Shown one piece after another: positions 8,659-17,677 of a DNA stretch of 25,441 nucleotides. Under the pieces are notes generated by a model. The model worked only from the letters and a program-made list of their open reading frames with translations, had not been told where the DNA came from and made no database searches. The position numbers were made by a program, and so were the translations under genes. Positions within the stretch are counted from its first letter, which is position 1, and every line of letters begins with the position of its first letter. Origin of the DNA: Cristatella mucedo (taxonomy: Eukaryota; Bryozoa; Phylactolaemata; Cristatellidae); contig WPIO01000171.1 in assembly GCA_009760855.2 (NCBI GenBank), positions 626,001 through 651,441 on the forward strand, given 5' to 3'.

Positions 8659-10164
8659 GCTTGGTTTCATTAACGAAATAAAGTTGAAAATTTCACATTC
8701 ACGTGCTAATCTCTTAAAATGACTGAAAAGAGTACCAGATGCCTCACTTTTAAGAGTGCATGCCTGAAATGCAACGGCAAGTATATCACTCCTAAAATGG
8801 GTAATGTTTCAAATAGCCCAAAGAGGACCCAATATCTTTTAAGGCGAAATTGAAATTCCCAGCAGCCCAATCAGTGCCCACGAGTCATATAGTCATATAG
8901 TCATATCAGTCCCATAGAGTCATTCGCATTAACGACCGTGCAAGAGATAGCAAGCCTAGCTCTCTGGGGCATGCTTGCTAACTCAGGCATGCAGATACTC
9001 GTAGTAATCAAATTGTCATACCACTTGCTAAAGAAATGCACCAAATCATGCAACGATTTGTGGAGCTTGAAAAAAAAAGTTCAACAATAGAAATGGTAAA
9101 ACTGTCAGGTGCCAAGTGTCTCTAGCTGACACTTGCTGAAAACAGGATCGCTACGTCTAGCGACCGTGCCCGGCTAAAGTGTGATGTGTATTTCATTTAT
9201 CCGATCTGAAGACTAGATGAGCAACAAGTTTAAATACAGTGCGCTCAAAACTTAAAGAGAGCAACGGCACGACAAAGACTAGATGCTGAGAAGCAGGTTG
9301 CGCATGGCACCCACCACCAAGGAGCTAGGAAGATTAATGGGTAGACCGGTGCTGGTAGCCAGAGTTGCGAACCTGCCAGTCAGATAGAAGACATTGCGAC
9401 TAGTGAGCCACTAGACTGATTTATGACCTCTGGGTACAATTAATTCCAAATACTCAGCCAGAGAAAGAAAGACAGAAAGCTGAATTTACACAGAAGAGTT
9501 TACACTTTTTAAGAGCCTGTATTCATGCTCGGCATCGTTCGGCCTTGGACATGCAGTATTTATAAGTTCCACTAAAACTTCAGGTGGCAGTTAAGATTAG
9601 CTGGCACGCAGCGACGCCTAGCAAAAAAACGTCAAAGATTTATTTGACTAAGGTGGAACGTCACGATACGGACCAATTATCTAACTTCTCTACAAAAACA
9701 AACATGATTGCCAAGTATTGATAAATATTGGTAAGCGGAATATTTAGACTACAGAAAATCTCTGCATCAAAACGCTAAGGATGCAATTTAGTATTAGTCA
9801 CGATTATTTTCACTGCTCAAAGTGTGCTGCTTAGTTTTTCTCCTCCAGATTTTGCATTTTTTTCTAAGTCTTACCGAGTCTTACCGGGCTGAATGAATTT
9901 CTAAAACGCTTCGATCTCTTCGCGGTAAGTTTGCATTTGAGCACCGAAAGAGAGCTTTGCCTTCTCAATCGTAGTTTGGCCTCGTGGAATGGATACACGC
10001 ATTGGCCCTCAGCCAAGCTTTGAAGGCGTATGTCTCGCCTTAGCGTCGAACCAAAAGTTTTTGAGAGCAACTGAGGTCACGAAAACTCCAACAAATCAAT
10101 TGAGCCGTAACCTATCATTTGACGATTACGTGCAATAGCTTGCGTCAGCTGCACAAATCCTTAC
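8659..10164. other. About 1.5 kb without a recognised gene
   Basis: The stretch lies between the decayed domain exon and the better one, so it may be intron or intergenic DNA of the antistasin-like locus. It holds a short direct repeat of AGTCATAT (three units, 8883-8906) and small inverted repeats near 9101-9170. A 68-codon minus-strand ORF (9864-10070) has only two cysteines and no domain I recognise. I found no LINE, SINE or satellite homology. Confidence 0.4.
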
Positions 10165-10242
10165 TGCATTGGCAGATCTCACAGCCTTTCTGGTCTCGGA
10201 CGAATCCATACTTGCAAAACGTGCGGCATGTTGGTGGGCAAC
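10165..10242 (-). CDS. Antistasin-like gene copy B, domain exon (six cysteines)
   Basis: The minus strand encodes an antistasin-type domain of about 25 residues. CPPTCRTFC comes first, followed by KYGFVRD and then GCEICQC, so the spacing C-x3-C-x3-C-x2-G-x3-D-x2-GC-x2-C-x-C fits the family. Antistasins are secreted inhibitors of serine proteases. The P1 residue directly follows the second cysteine in this numbering and is Arg here, which suggests trypsin-like or coagulation-type targets; that part is inference from the family. The exon is 78 nt and phase 1-1, with a good donor (TGCA|GTAAGG, 10164). The expected acceptor AG is GG (10244-10243). An in-frame AG about 23 bases further upstream could serve instead. 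Exons 1 and 2 lie at 13812-13756 and 13624-13582, across a 3.3-kb intron expanded by a LINE. Confidence 0.7.
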
Positions 10243-10526
10243 CCAAAGTGATAAAAGAGTGTAAGGATGCTGACCAAAATTCATTGAATATAATTTTATC
10301 TGCCCCTAACAAAGGATACTGTAGCATATCGTCAGGCTGGCGTAATATTTGGTCACGATTAAATAGAGGGGCTTAAAAAACCTAGGTCCTTGAGTATTGA
10401 GAAAGACTGGTTATCTTTCGACCGCTTGTCTCCTTTAGTGGAGTCTCATGAGCCATCAGCCCTATCGCTGCTTCGTCACTTTAGCCGTCACTTATTAACT
10501 GGCGGCATTACTTTGCTAGTAAGTTC

Positions 10527-11686
10527 CAGTCTGTCTTTAGAGCTAATCACTCCACAGAATCAGCATTGCTTAAGGTATGCAATGACCTACTTAGGAATGC
10601 AGACATGGGTAGAGTGTCTCTGCTTGTTTTGCTCGATCTTTCGGCAGCTTTTGACACCGTCGATCACAAAGTTCTTCTAGAGCGCCTCTCATCTCGCCTG
10701 GGCATCACTGCCACTGCTCTGCAGTGGATCAGGTCATATCTCAGTGGGAGACTCCAGAGTATTGACATGAATGGACAAAGACAATCTGAAGTACCTCTGA
10801 AATATGGAGCACCTCAGGGCTCAGTGCTAGGTCATGTTCTTTTCACGGTTTAAACTCTCCCTCTTGCTGATGTGATTGCCAAGCACAATCTAGGCTTTTA
10901 CTTCTATGTGGATAACACTCAGTTGTACCTTTACTTTGATCCCTCTCAGCCTTCGAGCACCTCAAATTCTCTAAACTCAGTTGCTGCATGCATTGATGAC
11001 ATCCGCACATGGATGGCAGCAAATTTTCTAAAACTAAACGATGACAAAACTAACTTACTAGTTATGGGCAAACCCAGTGTGATTCAGAGATTGGAAAGGC
11101 TGTCTCTCAAAATTGGCTCGGCCAGCATATCTCCTTTTGAATCAGCTCGAAATCTATGTTTCATATTCCAAAGCGACCTCTCGTTAGTCGACCATATCAA
11201 CTCCACAGTCAAATCTGCCTATTTTCAGCTTCATAACATTGCTAAAATTCGGGCTTGTTTAGATAAGGATACCACTTCTAAGTTGTTCCATGCATTTGTG
11301 ACATCTCGTCTCGACTTCTGCAACTCACTGATTACCTGCCTACCAGCATGTGCAATCAGGCGATTGCAGCTGGTGCAAAACTCTGCAGCTAGGCTTGTCT
11401 GTCGTGAGCGCCACAGTTGCCACATTACTCTACTTCTCGCCGACCTGTACTGGCTACCAGTCAAGCACCGGATTGACTTCAAGGTTTTGTCACTCACTTT
11501 TAGTTCCCTTCATTCTATGGCTCCAGCCTATCTCTCACATGTACTAACCCATAAGGCCAGGCATCGTACCACCCGCTTTTCGGAATCCAACAGTCTAGAA
11601 ATACCTTGTACAAACCTTAAATCCTTTGGAGACAGTGCATTTAGTTCGTATGCTCCAAAAGCCTGGAACTCCCTCCCGACCTGCAT
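10527..11686 (+). pseudogene. LINE ORF2: reverse transcriptase and C-terminal region, part 1
   Basis: The plus-strand frame starts with QSVFRANHSTESALLK and holds the RT motifs in order: LLVLLDLSAAFDTVDH (catalytic Asp of motif A), GAPQGSVLGHVLF (motif B) and FYVDNTQLYL in place of the usual F.ADDTQLY (motif C). An AAFLKLNDDKT-type motif follows (ANFLKLNDDKT), and then the CR1/L2 C-terminal block with LQLVQNSAARLV, LYWLPVKHRIDFKVL, MAPAYLSHVLT and AWNSLPTCI. An in-frame TAA (10851-10853) sits where a Tyr codon is expected, and the second catalytic Asp of motif C is Asn. The frame is otherwise open for nearly 390 codons, so the copy is fairly young but inactive. It is interrupted at 11686 and resumes at 12359. 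The N-terminal endonuclease is absent through 5' truncation. Confidence 0.88.
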
Positions 11687-12351
11687 AATGATAACAATAT
11701 TAATATTGCACTTGATAAAGCGCCCTCAGAGAACTTAATCTCTTTCTAGGCGCTTTACATTTGCTGCAAAGTGATACGCAATAGAATAGTAAGTAAAATC
11801 ATGCTTGAAAAACAAACAAAATGAATAACATGGTTAGGGGTTACATGCACTGGGTCAGCATGCAAATGTGGTTAGTGGCAGCATGAACAGTGTCAGCACG
11901 CATAAGCACATCGAGGACGAATCACAAGGACCCACTAAACGCTGTCCTAAATAGGTATGTTTTTAAGTTTCTTTTAAATGTGGTCAGGTCAGGGGATGTT
12001 CTGATGCAGGTCGGGAGGGAGTTCCAGGCTGTGGGAGCATACGAGCTAAATGCACGGTCTCCAAAGGATTTAAGATTTGTACGAGGTATTTCTAGACTGT
12101 TGGATTCCGAAAAGCGAGTGGTACGATGCTTTGCCTGATGGGGTAGTATATCTGAAAGATAGGCTGGAGCCATAGAATGAAGAGACCTAAAAGTGAGCGA
12201 CAAAACCTTGAAGTCAATCCGTTGCTTGACTGGTAACCAGTGCAGGTCGGCGAGAAGTGGAGTAATGTGGCAACTGCGACGCTCACGACAGACAAGCCTA
12301 GCTGTACAGTTTTGCACCAGCTGCAATCGCCTGATCGCACATGCTGGTAGG
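11687..12351 (-). mobile_element. Nested LINE of the same family, inserted in ORF2
   Basis: This is a 665-bp minus-strand, 5'-truncated copy of the same LINE family. It starts at the codons for LPACAIRRLQL (12351 side) and keeps an open ORF2 C-terminal frame: LQLVQNCTARLV, LHWLPVKQRIDFKVL, AWNSLPTCI, stop at 11922. It has a full 3' UTR, a terminal hairpin (11753-11720) and an ATT/ATA-rich tail (to 11687). A 7-bp direct repeat CCTGCAT (11680-11686 and 12352-12358) flanks it. The open frame over its whole coding part makes it among the youngest insertions in the window. A full-length source element elsewhere in the genome is implied. Confidence 0.9.
11922..12326 (-). pseudogene. ORF2 C-terminal fragment of the nested LINE
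   Basis: The frame is open from the insertion border (12351) to a TGA at 11922, with the first Met at 12326. It covers only the region after the reverse transcriptase thumb. Motifs: RRSCHITPLLADLHWLPVKQ, SLHSMAPAYLSDIL, FSSYAPTAWNSLPTCI and FKRNLKTYLFRTAFSGSL. It lacks endonuclease and RT catalytic residues, so it cannot act alone. It is the best reading of the family C-terminus in this window. Confidence 0.85.
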
Positions 12352-12358
12352 CCTGCAT

Positions 12359-12440
12359 CAGAACATCCCCTGACCTGACCTCATTTAAAAAGAACTTAAA
12401 AGCACACCTATTTAGGACAGCATTTAGTGGGTCCCTGTGA
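12359..12440 (+). pseudogene. LINE ORF2 C-terminus, part 2 (same frame after the nested insertion)
   Basis: Directly after the second CCTGCAT repeat the plus strand reads RTSPDLTSFKKNLKAHLF, then RTAFSGSL and the TGA stop (12438-12440). The segment between 11686 and 12359 is 672 bases, a multiple of three, so removing the insert plus one repeat copy keeps the frame. The same C-terminal residues occur intact in the nested copy (minus strand, ending at 11922). Confidence 0.88.
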
Positions 12441-12604
12441 TTCGTACTTCACGTGCTAATGCGTGCTGACACTGTGCATGCTGCCACTAACCACATTTGC
12501 ATGCTGACCTTCTGCATGTCACCCCTAACCATTCATTTTGTTTGTTTTTCAAGCATGATTTTTTGTTACCATTCAATTGCATTTCCCTTTGGATCAAATG
12601 TAGA

Positions 12605-12638
12605 GCGCCTAGAAAGAGATTAAGTTCTCCGAGGGCGC
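12605..12638 (+). other. LINE 3' terminal stem-loop
   Basis: GCGCC at 12605 pairs with GGCGC at 12634, and an inner GAGA pairs with TCTC around a short loop (TTAAGT). The element is followed by CTTTATCAAGT and the (ATT)n tail. Equivalent hairpins are at 7281-7314, 11753-11720 (minus) and about 15634-15668. In L2-clade LINEs such as eel UnaL2, a 3' stem-loop is recognised by the element's own reverse transcriptase. The same role is inferred here. Confidence 0.7.
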
Positions 12639-13581
12639 TTTATCAAGTACATTATTATTATTATTATTTGCGGCGTCTGACGTGTTGGTTATCGTTAGAG
12701 TTGTCAATGGATCATGAATGTATGACCAAACAAGAGGGATTATGGGGCTGGGAATACCATTCACTTAACTACTTACTGTTAACGAGTAGTTGTTCGAACT
12801 ACCGCACTCCAAAGAACAAGCAGCCTTCAACGTAATGGCGATTGAGACGAGCTATCCTGGCCACCATCTTATCGTGCACTCACACCCAAAACCGCCAGTC
12901 GGGGCGTGTACAAGTAATGGTTCGGTTATGTCTTAAGGGCTTGAGGACAAAAGGTCCGTCGTGTAAAGCTATCAGTAGGGGTGGTCTTTAAGTTAGGGTG
13001 TAATAATGACTGTAGGCCGATGAGAGAAATTTCATAATCCTACCATCTCGGGAGTTATTTTACGATGATTGCATTTACTTTACGTGCAGACTATGTAGCA
13101 CAAGAGGATCACTCACCGTTCTCTGAGTGTCGATATTGATGGCAACATTACTGAATTTATAGCCTCACGATTTAAAGATATTTCAAGGTGATCTACTGTC
13201 CTGTCGGTTCTGATTTCGAAAACCATTTGGCTTTATCCAAAATCCGACCACTCATCCTTATTACACATACCCTACCGTCTATTGTTATCGTTCTAAAGTA
13301 TCTAATTACAGTCAAACGAACCTATAAGATGTAAAGTAATTACAATTTGACTGGGTAGTAGAGTTAATATTGTGAGAGGAGCAATACTACCAGTGTTACT
13401 ACATCATGAGTGAACCCAATCATCAAAGATGGAAGACCTCGAGGCTGATAGGAATGAATTCCAGCAAGAATCTCGAATGCCGTTAAGACGATATCCGATT
13501 TCAAGGCTTCAATTTAAGAGGTCAATAGTTCAGAGGTAGCACCAAGCGAACGCCTTCCAATGCAGTTTTACGGCGTCTCAC

Positions 13582-13624
13582 CTTTTCTGTCAGTGCAAGC
13601 TGTGTCGTAGGAATCCTGGCTCTC
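13582..13624 (-). CDS. Antistasin-like gene copy B, exon 2
   Basis: This 43-nt minus-strand exon reads ESQDSYDTACTDRK plus one base. It has the acceptor TTATTTCACTTTTAG (ending 13625) and the donor AAAAG|GTGAGA (from 13581). Length, phase (0 in, 1 out) and both splice sites match copy A exon 2 (1202-1160). Eight of 43 bases differ, including Ser to Cys and Ala to Thr changes. It lies 131 bp after exon 1 and 3.3 kb before the domain exon. The exon looks splice-competent even though exons 1 and 3 of this copy carry lesions. Confidence 0.55.
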
Positions 13625-13755
13625 CTAAAAGTGAAATAAGGGATATAATAAATGAAAATAAGGTACTCAGCAGAGCGACTCTATGCCTACATCATTTCTG
13701 GTGTGCAGCAAAGTAAAAGTAAATGGCAGGCAGGGAAAAAGATGAGTCGACACAC

Positions 13756-13812
13756 CACTGAGCCAGCCACACAGATCAAGCCAATCAGGACAGCAGCGAC
13801 CATGACGTTCGT
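13756..13812 (-). pseudogene. Antistasin-like gene copy B, exon 1 with lost start codon
   Basis: This is the homolog of the copy A signal-peptide exon. The original ATG (13812-13810) is now ACG. An in-frame ATG three codons later (13803-13801) would still give MVAAVLIGLICVAGSV, a plausible but shorter hydrophobic signal. The exon end at 13756 keeps GT, but the donor has changed from GTGAGT to GTGTGT. Together with the altered acceptor of the domain exon this suggests loss of function, though use of the internal ATG cannot be excluded. The TATA-like GATATATC upstream (13873-13880) is kept. Confidence 0.55.
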
Positions 13813-14265
13813 CCTAATTCAACAACTAATCTAAAATGCATTAGTTAGTAGGTTCATTTGAACTTGTGCTATGATATATCGTTATTATTCAGAATCACCG
13901 TGCATAATGTCCTCAGAGATAGACCATCCTCGCCATAAGACACGGCAGCAGCGAAGCTTGCAGGAAATCAAATATACAATATACCTACCAGACACGAGAA
14001 AGTCTTGTAATTCTAGTTCGTATCTTCTTCTATTCCCCAGACCCTCATATTTGAAATGCACAAGAGCATTTCACAAGAAATCTTATTTCAGTGACTAGCT
14101 TGCACGGTCTGTCAGCAGGATTTTTTAACAGGGATTCTTGGTACGGGGACTGCTGGATACCGAGACCTTACTTGATCCTCGTGACCCGTTTGTCAACAAA
14201 TCTGTTTTTGTATTCAACGAAGGCACACGTGCCACGTCCAATGGCAGCCATGAAATAGATATACC

Positions 14266-14304
14266 AATAACAAGAACAAGAACAATAACAATAACAAGAG
14301 CACT
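14266..14304. repeat. Short AAC/AAG-rich microsatellite
   Basis: ATAACAAGAACAAGAACAAT and related units fill this stretch. Copy A at 1849-1862 has only GAATAACAATAGCAC, so the repeat expanded in copy B. Confidence 0.6.
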
Positions 14305-15422
14305 CGTTCGAGAGATGAAAGGAAGCTGGTGACGTACATTTAGCCAGTGACGGTGTTCGGCTTACCCGGTGTCTTGAAATACACTAGCCGTCTTGAGTAA
14401 CCGTTATCGCTCCAATACTGTTACTCATAACGTGATAATCTGAACAATTTTGGTAAATAAAGGTATGCTATTGTTACAATCTTAGTGTTTTACATTAACA
14501 CATGCATTCAATTGCAACTGACAGTCATCAAGTGATTGTTAGATAGTCTGTTCGAACAAAATCGGCAGGACCCCAAGCTTGGTGTGGACCCTTGCCTAAC
14601 TCTTTAGTTATACCTTCGGGTGTTCCTCTTCTATCTTCGCTGTTATTGTTTATGAGCCGTCTTCGGATATGCTACTCAAAACAGGATCTGCTCAGCATAA
14701 GGTGCGGCGTCACCGTTAGACGATACCTACTTGCCGGCCTATGTCGGCGGGTCTGTAAGGACCTCCATGCATCTTGTGTTCACCCTATGAAAAGCTCGTC
14801 TATCAAACAGACGACTTGTAAGTTTAAAGCGAAGAATGGCACTTGTTTCAAAAGTAGGTTATCTGCCGCAACTTAGCATACTGTGACACATCAACTGGCT
14901 ACAGTTACTAAGGTTAATTAAAATTCGAAGGGTCAGCGACTTCCAGTCCGGCTATGAGCAGCTTTGAACGCGAGACACTTAATCGGAGTCATGCGATCTT
15001 TGGACAAACTTTTAAATTCCGCCTGTTGAATGTCTGCTCCCTAAAAACCAAGTGGTTATTTATAGCCGATCAGGCTGTCCAGGAGAAGCTAGATCCCATT
15101 CTTGCTTTCCGAACCTTGGATGATGCCCAGGGTACCCAGCTGTTTATTTGAGACCATCCCACCTGGATTTTTATTCCTAAAGTTGGCGGGTTATGAAAGT
15201 TTGGTGGCCGGGTTGCAATTGTCGTTGCTTAGTTGTCTGGCTATAATACATGCAGTTTACGCATCTTTAGCAGTGGCATACTTTCTATCGCCATATCTCA
15301 GATTATTACTAGTTCTGACGGTAGTAATCGAAGTATAATTCATGTCGGCCTACCTTCCATGCCGGAAAGAGGCCAAGCCGCCGGAAATTTTTTCGGATCG
15401 GCCTCCTCCAGCATAGAACCTT

Positions 15423-15522
15423 CGGCTCCTCCTCCTCCTCCTCATCCTCATCCTCCTCATCATCCGCCTGCTCATCTTCCTGCTCCTCCTGCTCCTCCTA
15501 CTCCTCCTGCTCCTGCTCAGCC
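15423..15522 (+). repeat. (CTC/CTG)n-type microsatellite within the LINE relic
   Basis: A run of CTCCTCCTCCTC, CATCCT and TGCTCCTCC units; one plus-strand frame reads proline, alanine and histidine repeats. It sits where the LINE endonuclease should continue, so it is an expansion within non-coding relic DNA rather than a real proline-rich protein. Confidence 0.8.
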
Positions 15523-15554
15523 TGACTCGGCTCTCGAAACTCGAGCTAATTCAC

Positions 15555-15744
15555 TGTATATAATATATATGTAATTTATTTGTACAGAGCCCTAAGAGAA
15601 CTTAATCTCTATTCCCTTTGCAGCAAATGTAAAGCGCCTAGAGAGAGATTAAGTTCTCCGAGGGTGCTTTATCAAGTGCATTATTATTATTATTATTCAG
15701 GCGCTTCACATATGCCACAGGGCTCGAGCCCACGACCTCAGCCA
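15555..15744 (-). mobile_element. SINE family 2 (L2-type tail), split by a LINE tail
   Basis: On the minus strand, 15744-15698 matches the plus-strand SINE at 18730-18777, including a B-box-like GGGCTCGAGCCC (15732-15721). The homology resumes at 15613-15555 with AGAGATTAAGTTCTC, GGGCTCTGTACAAAT and an A/T-rich end. The two halves align continuously to 18770-18830 if 15614-15693 is removed. The A-box half is missing (5' truncation or divergence beyond 15744). Confidence 0.7.
15614..15693 (+). mobile_element. 80-bp LINE 3' tail inserted in the SINE
   Basis: CCCTTTGCAGCAAATGTAAA is followed by the terminal hairpin (about 15634-15668), TTTATCAAGTGCA and (TTA)n. It is the last 80 or so bases of the L2-type LINE. 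It interrupts SINE family 2 at CTATT|CAGGCG. The exact target duplication cannot be read, because the (ATT)n tail merges with the flank. Confidence 0.75.
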
Positions 15745-16729
15745 AACCTTCATTCAAACTCATCCCACTCAGATCCTCATCCAAGACAGTGCATCTTATC
15801 GTTGTGACATAACGACTTCCTGGTGGCTGTCTAAACTTGTTTATAGAGGATATTTTGGAATTCCTTGCTAAACCATTTGCGTGTAACAGGTCGTTACTGA
15901 TTGCAGTATTTTGTAAAATTCACATTAGTAACCTTAGCAGGATCCAGGTAACTCAATTATTAACTGTGCAGAGAATGTTGTTTTGCTTCAACACGTTAAT
16001 CATATCACTTACGCCGGTGGCCATACCCTAGATCTCGTTATCACTAAGGATGTCTGCCCCACTGATCATTTGGTGTGCCTGCTGACCCTCTGGGCTCATT
16101 AATCGGTCACGTTTAGTGTTTTTGCTTCGTTGAACGTAAAGACGAGTAATTTAAGTCCGTCCACCGACGTATCTTAAAGGGAATCAACCAAGACATCAGT
16201 TTGAAACCTGCATGTGATGCAGGTTTATTGATTCGTGATCTACAGATCAAGAAGACCGGCATCACATCCCCACTCAACCGAGAGCATTGATATCCTCACT
16301 GAGGCAGTGAACATGAAACTTGGGAGAGCACTTGAAAAGCGTGATCCCGTAAATTCTGCCTGTGTACAGAGTTGTGGAAATTGCTTCCACTTAGCAAAAA
16401 GCTTTAAAAGATGCTCCGTGCTAAGCTCTGGTTTGAACAACTTTTTAAGAAGTCCGGGGCCTGATGAAGATCTAGGTAATTTTAAAAAGACTTGCTTTGG
16501 ATCTACAGTCGGAAACTGAAAAGAAAAAAAACTTTTTTACTCGGAAAGTGAAGTCCTGCCGGTCAGAACGAAAGTAGACGTGTAAGACAGTAAATAATTT
16601 GCTGGCCAACGCTGAGAGGTCTCAATCCCCAGATATCAATAGCTCAGCCGAAAGATTTTCAGCCTTCTTTATGAAAAAGATTGGGAAAATTCGCGCGTCC
16701 ATAAAGCCCTGTCACGATTAATTACGATG

Positions 16730-17060
16730 TATTTCTTGAGCGATCGATAACAACTATCGGTCTTGCAGGCGAGCAAAAGGCTTAGTATGAAGCCTACTTG
16801 TCCGATTGCGTTCAAGCTGCGTCGGGTGGGGGTCAAGGATGTGTGGGATAAGCTTAGAGAATGCAGGTGTCTTCAGGTTAGGTTTAACTCATGTAGAATA
16901 AGTTAAGGCTGTGACAGCTCACGAACGCGAATTTCATTTGAATGTATAAGAGTTGAACGCCAGGGGTCAAAGATACGAATTAGATGCGAGGCTGAGTTAA
17001 GTGAGAAACACTGTAAGCTCATGAGGCACTGTTCCTCGAACACAGTAGAATTGGAGTTTG
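16730..17060. other. No recognised feature
   Basis: The stretch follows the LINE relic, has no long ORF and no clear homology to the rest of the window. It may contain the remaining part of the decayed minus-strand LINE noted at 17070-17170. Confidence 0.35.
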
Positions 17061-17069
17061 GATATATAG

Positions 17070-17170
17070 AAGACTAGTATGCTTGGCGGAGGATCTTAAA
17101 GTTGATTAACTGTCAGAGAGGTTGCCAGTGAAGCCTGCAGAGAGTTGGTTTGGAGTTGTGACTCTTTCAT
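17070..17170 (-). mobile_element. Remnant of a different L2-type LINE ORF2 C-terminus
   Basis: The minus strand reads LHWQPL, a stop, then QLINFKIL (about 17130-17085), recognisable as the family block LHWLPVKQRIDFKVL. The nucleotide sequence differs strongly from the main LINE family of the window, so it is an older or separate family. Only this block is convincing. Confidence 0.4.
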
Positions 17171-17530
17171 TGAAGATGATACTCAACTACATCAGTACGA
17201 TAGCTCGCCAGCTGCTGCGCCAGCATATTTTAAGCCGTCGTTGTAAAGCCCACAACTAGTCTGTGGGTGGGCCTTGTTTGTCCTTCGTCTTCTTCCCCTC
17301 GCCACTGTCGGGTTCCCCCAGCCCCTACATCAATGTAATTCAAGTACACTTGAGGTGCAAAGAGGGTTCGATGACTGACCACAATCCACGGCAATGCACT
17401 TCAGTTAGGTTAAATTCGATCAGACCTTGGCTTCGCCGAGCACGAATTTAGGGCGGACATCATTAAACGTGTCTTATTTTATCTATCCATCAATTTGCAT
17501 GTCACCGTGCCCACGCTGAATTAGGTGGAT
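17171..17530. other. No recognised gene
   Basis: There is a pyrimidine-rich patch at 17268-17325. Around 17380-17415 CCACGGCAATGCACTTCAG resembles the satellite motif in inverted orientation. A 62-codon ORF here (17263-17451) has no recognisable domain. Confidence 0.3.
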
Positions 17531-17677
17531 CATAGCTGCTTAAACAGCGACTTTTTGTATAGTGACAGAAGAGCCTTGACGGCTATCACCACCCCTTGCA
17601 GTGGCGATAAAAGACCGCCCACCTCAGGAATCGAACCCACGGCCTCGGTACCGAGGTTTTCAAAGCAACCGCCTTAA
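17531..17677 (-). mobile_element. SINE family 1, second copy, A-box half deleted
   Basis: It matches 8100-8245: TTTTTGTATAGTGACAGAAG, CTATCACCACC, TTGCAGTGGCGATAAA and a perfect B box (minus strand, 17637-17627). The sequence that should contain the A box is missing (CCGCCTTA runs directly into ATGAGC). It marks the left border of the inverted satellite. Confidence 0.78.

Larger units (their letters stand above)
10507..12669 (+). mobile_element. 5'-truncated L2/CR1-type LINE in intron 2 of copy B, split by a nested LINE
   Basis: The insertion starts inside the reverse transcriptase and ends in a stem-loop and (ATT)n tail. Copy A (221-250) is the empty site. GCGGC flanks the element (10502-10506, 12670-12674) and may be the target duplication, although about a dozen bases present in copy A are missing here. 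Without the nested copy the element is about 1.5 kb. The 3' UTR (12441-12669) contains GCATGCTGCCACTAACCAC-like motifs and the hairpin at 12605-12638. It inserted antisense to the host gene and lengthened intron 2 by about 2.2 kb. Confidence 0.85.
10283..15090. repeat. Segmental duplication copy B
   Basis: This is the partner of 7-2650, collinear from about 10298 and continuing past 12670 (CGGCGTCTGACGTGTTGG against 244 GTGGCTGACGTGTTTG) to about 15090. It holds exons 1 and 2 of the second antistasin-like gene and an extra LINE in intron 2. Beyond 15090 it continues as a LINE endonuclease relic, which in copy A is only partly kept. Confidence 0.85.
14640..16720 (+). pseudogene. Decayed LINE ORF: N-terminus, APE-type endonuclease and linker
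   Basis: This is a fragmented plus-strand LINE ORF. In order: MSRLRICYSKQDLLSIR (14652); the endonuclease start FKFRLLNVCSLKTKWLFI (15009); DAQGTQLFI then IPPGF (15125-15170); a region overgrown by a proline-coding microsatellite; IHISNLS, where GDFNIH-type sequence is expected (about 15900); NHI then HTLDLVIT across a frameshift (about 15998-16045); LVFASLNV-like sequence (about 16115); and TVNNLLANAERSQSPDINSS with AERFSAFFMKKIGKIRA (16590-16700), the linker before RT. Many frameshifts and stops make it dead. Copies A and C retain only the first part. It lacks a recognisable RT downstream, so it is either truncated or rearranged after 16720. Between 16160 and 16580 only weak linker-like sequence is visible. 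Confidence 0.65.

Noticed and set aside
8883-8906. CRISPR-like or functional direct repeat of AGTCATAT
   Set aside because: Three adjacent 8-mers without spacers; simple slippage in a eukaryotic context.
9849-9924. Possible plus-strand exon between CTCCTCCAG and GTAAGT
   Set aside because: Good-looking splice words but no partner exon, no domain and no paralog in the window.
9864-10070. 68-codon minus-strand ORF next to the antistasin exon
   Set aside because: Only two cysteines, no antistasin spacing, no clear acceptor in phase; not enough to call an exon.
15233-15574. Apparent proline-rich protein
   Set aside because: The proline run is a trinucleotide microsatellite inside a decayed LINE endonuclease region. 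No start context or conservation supports a protein.
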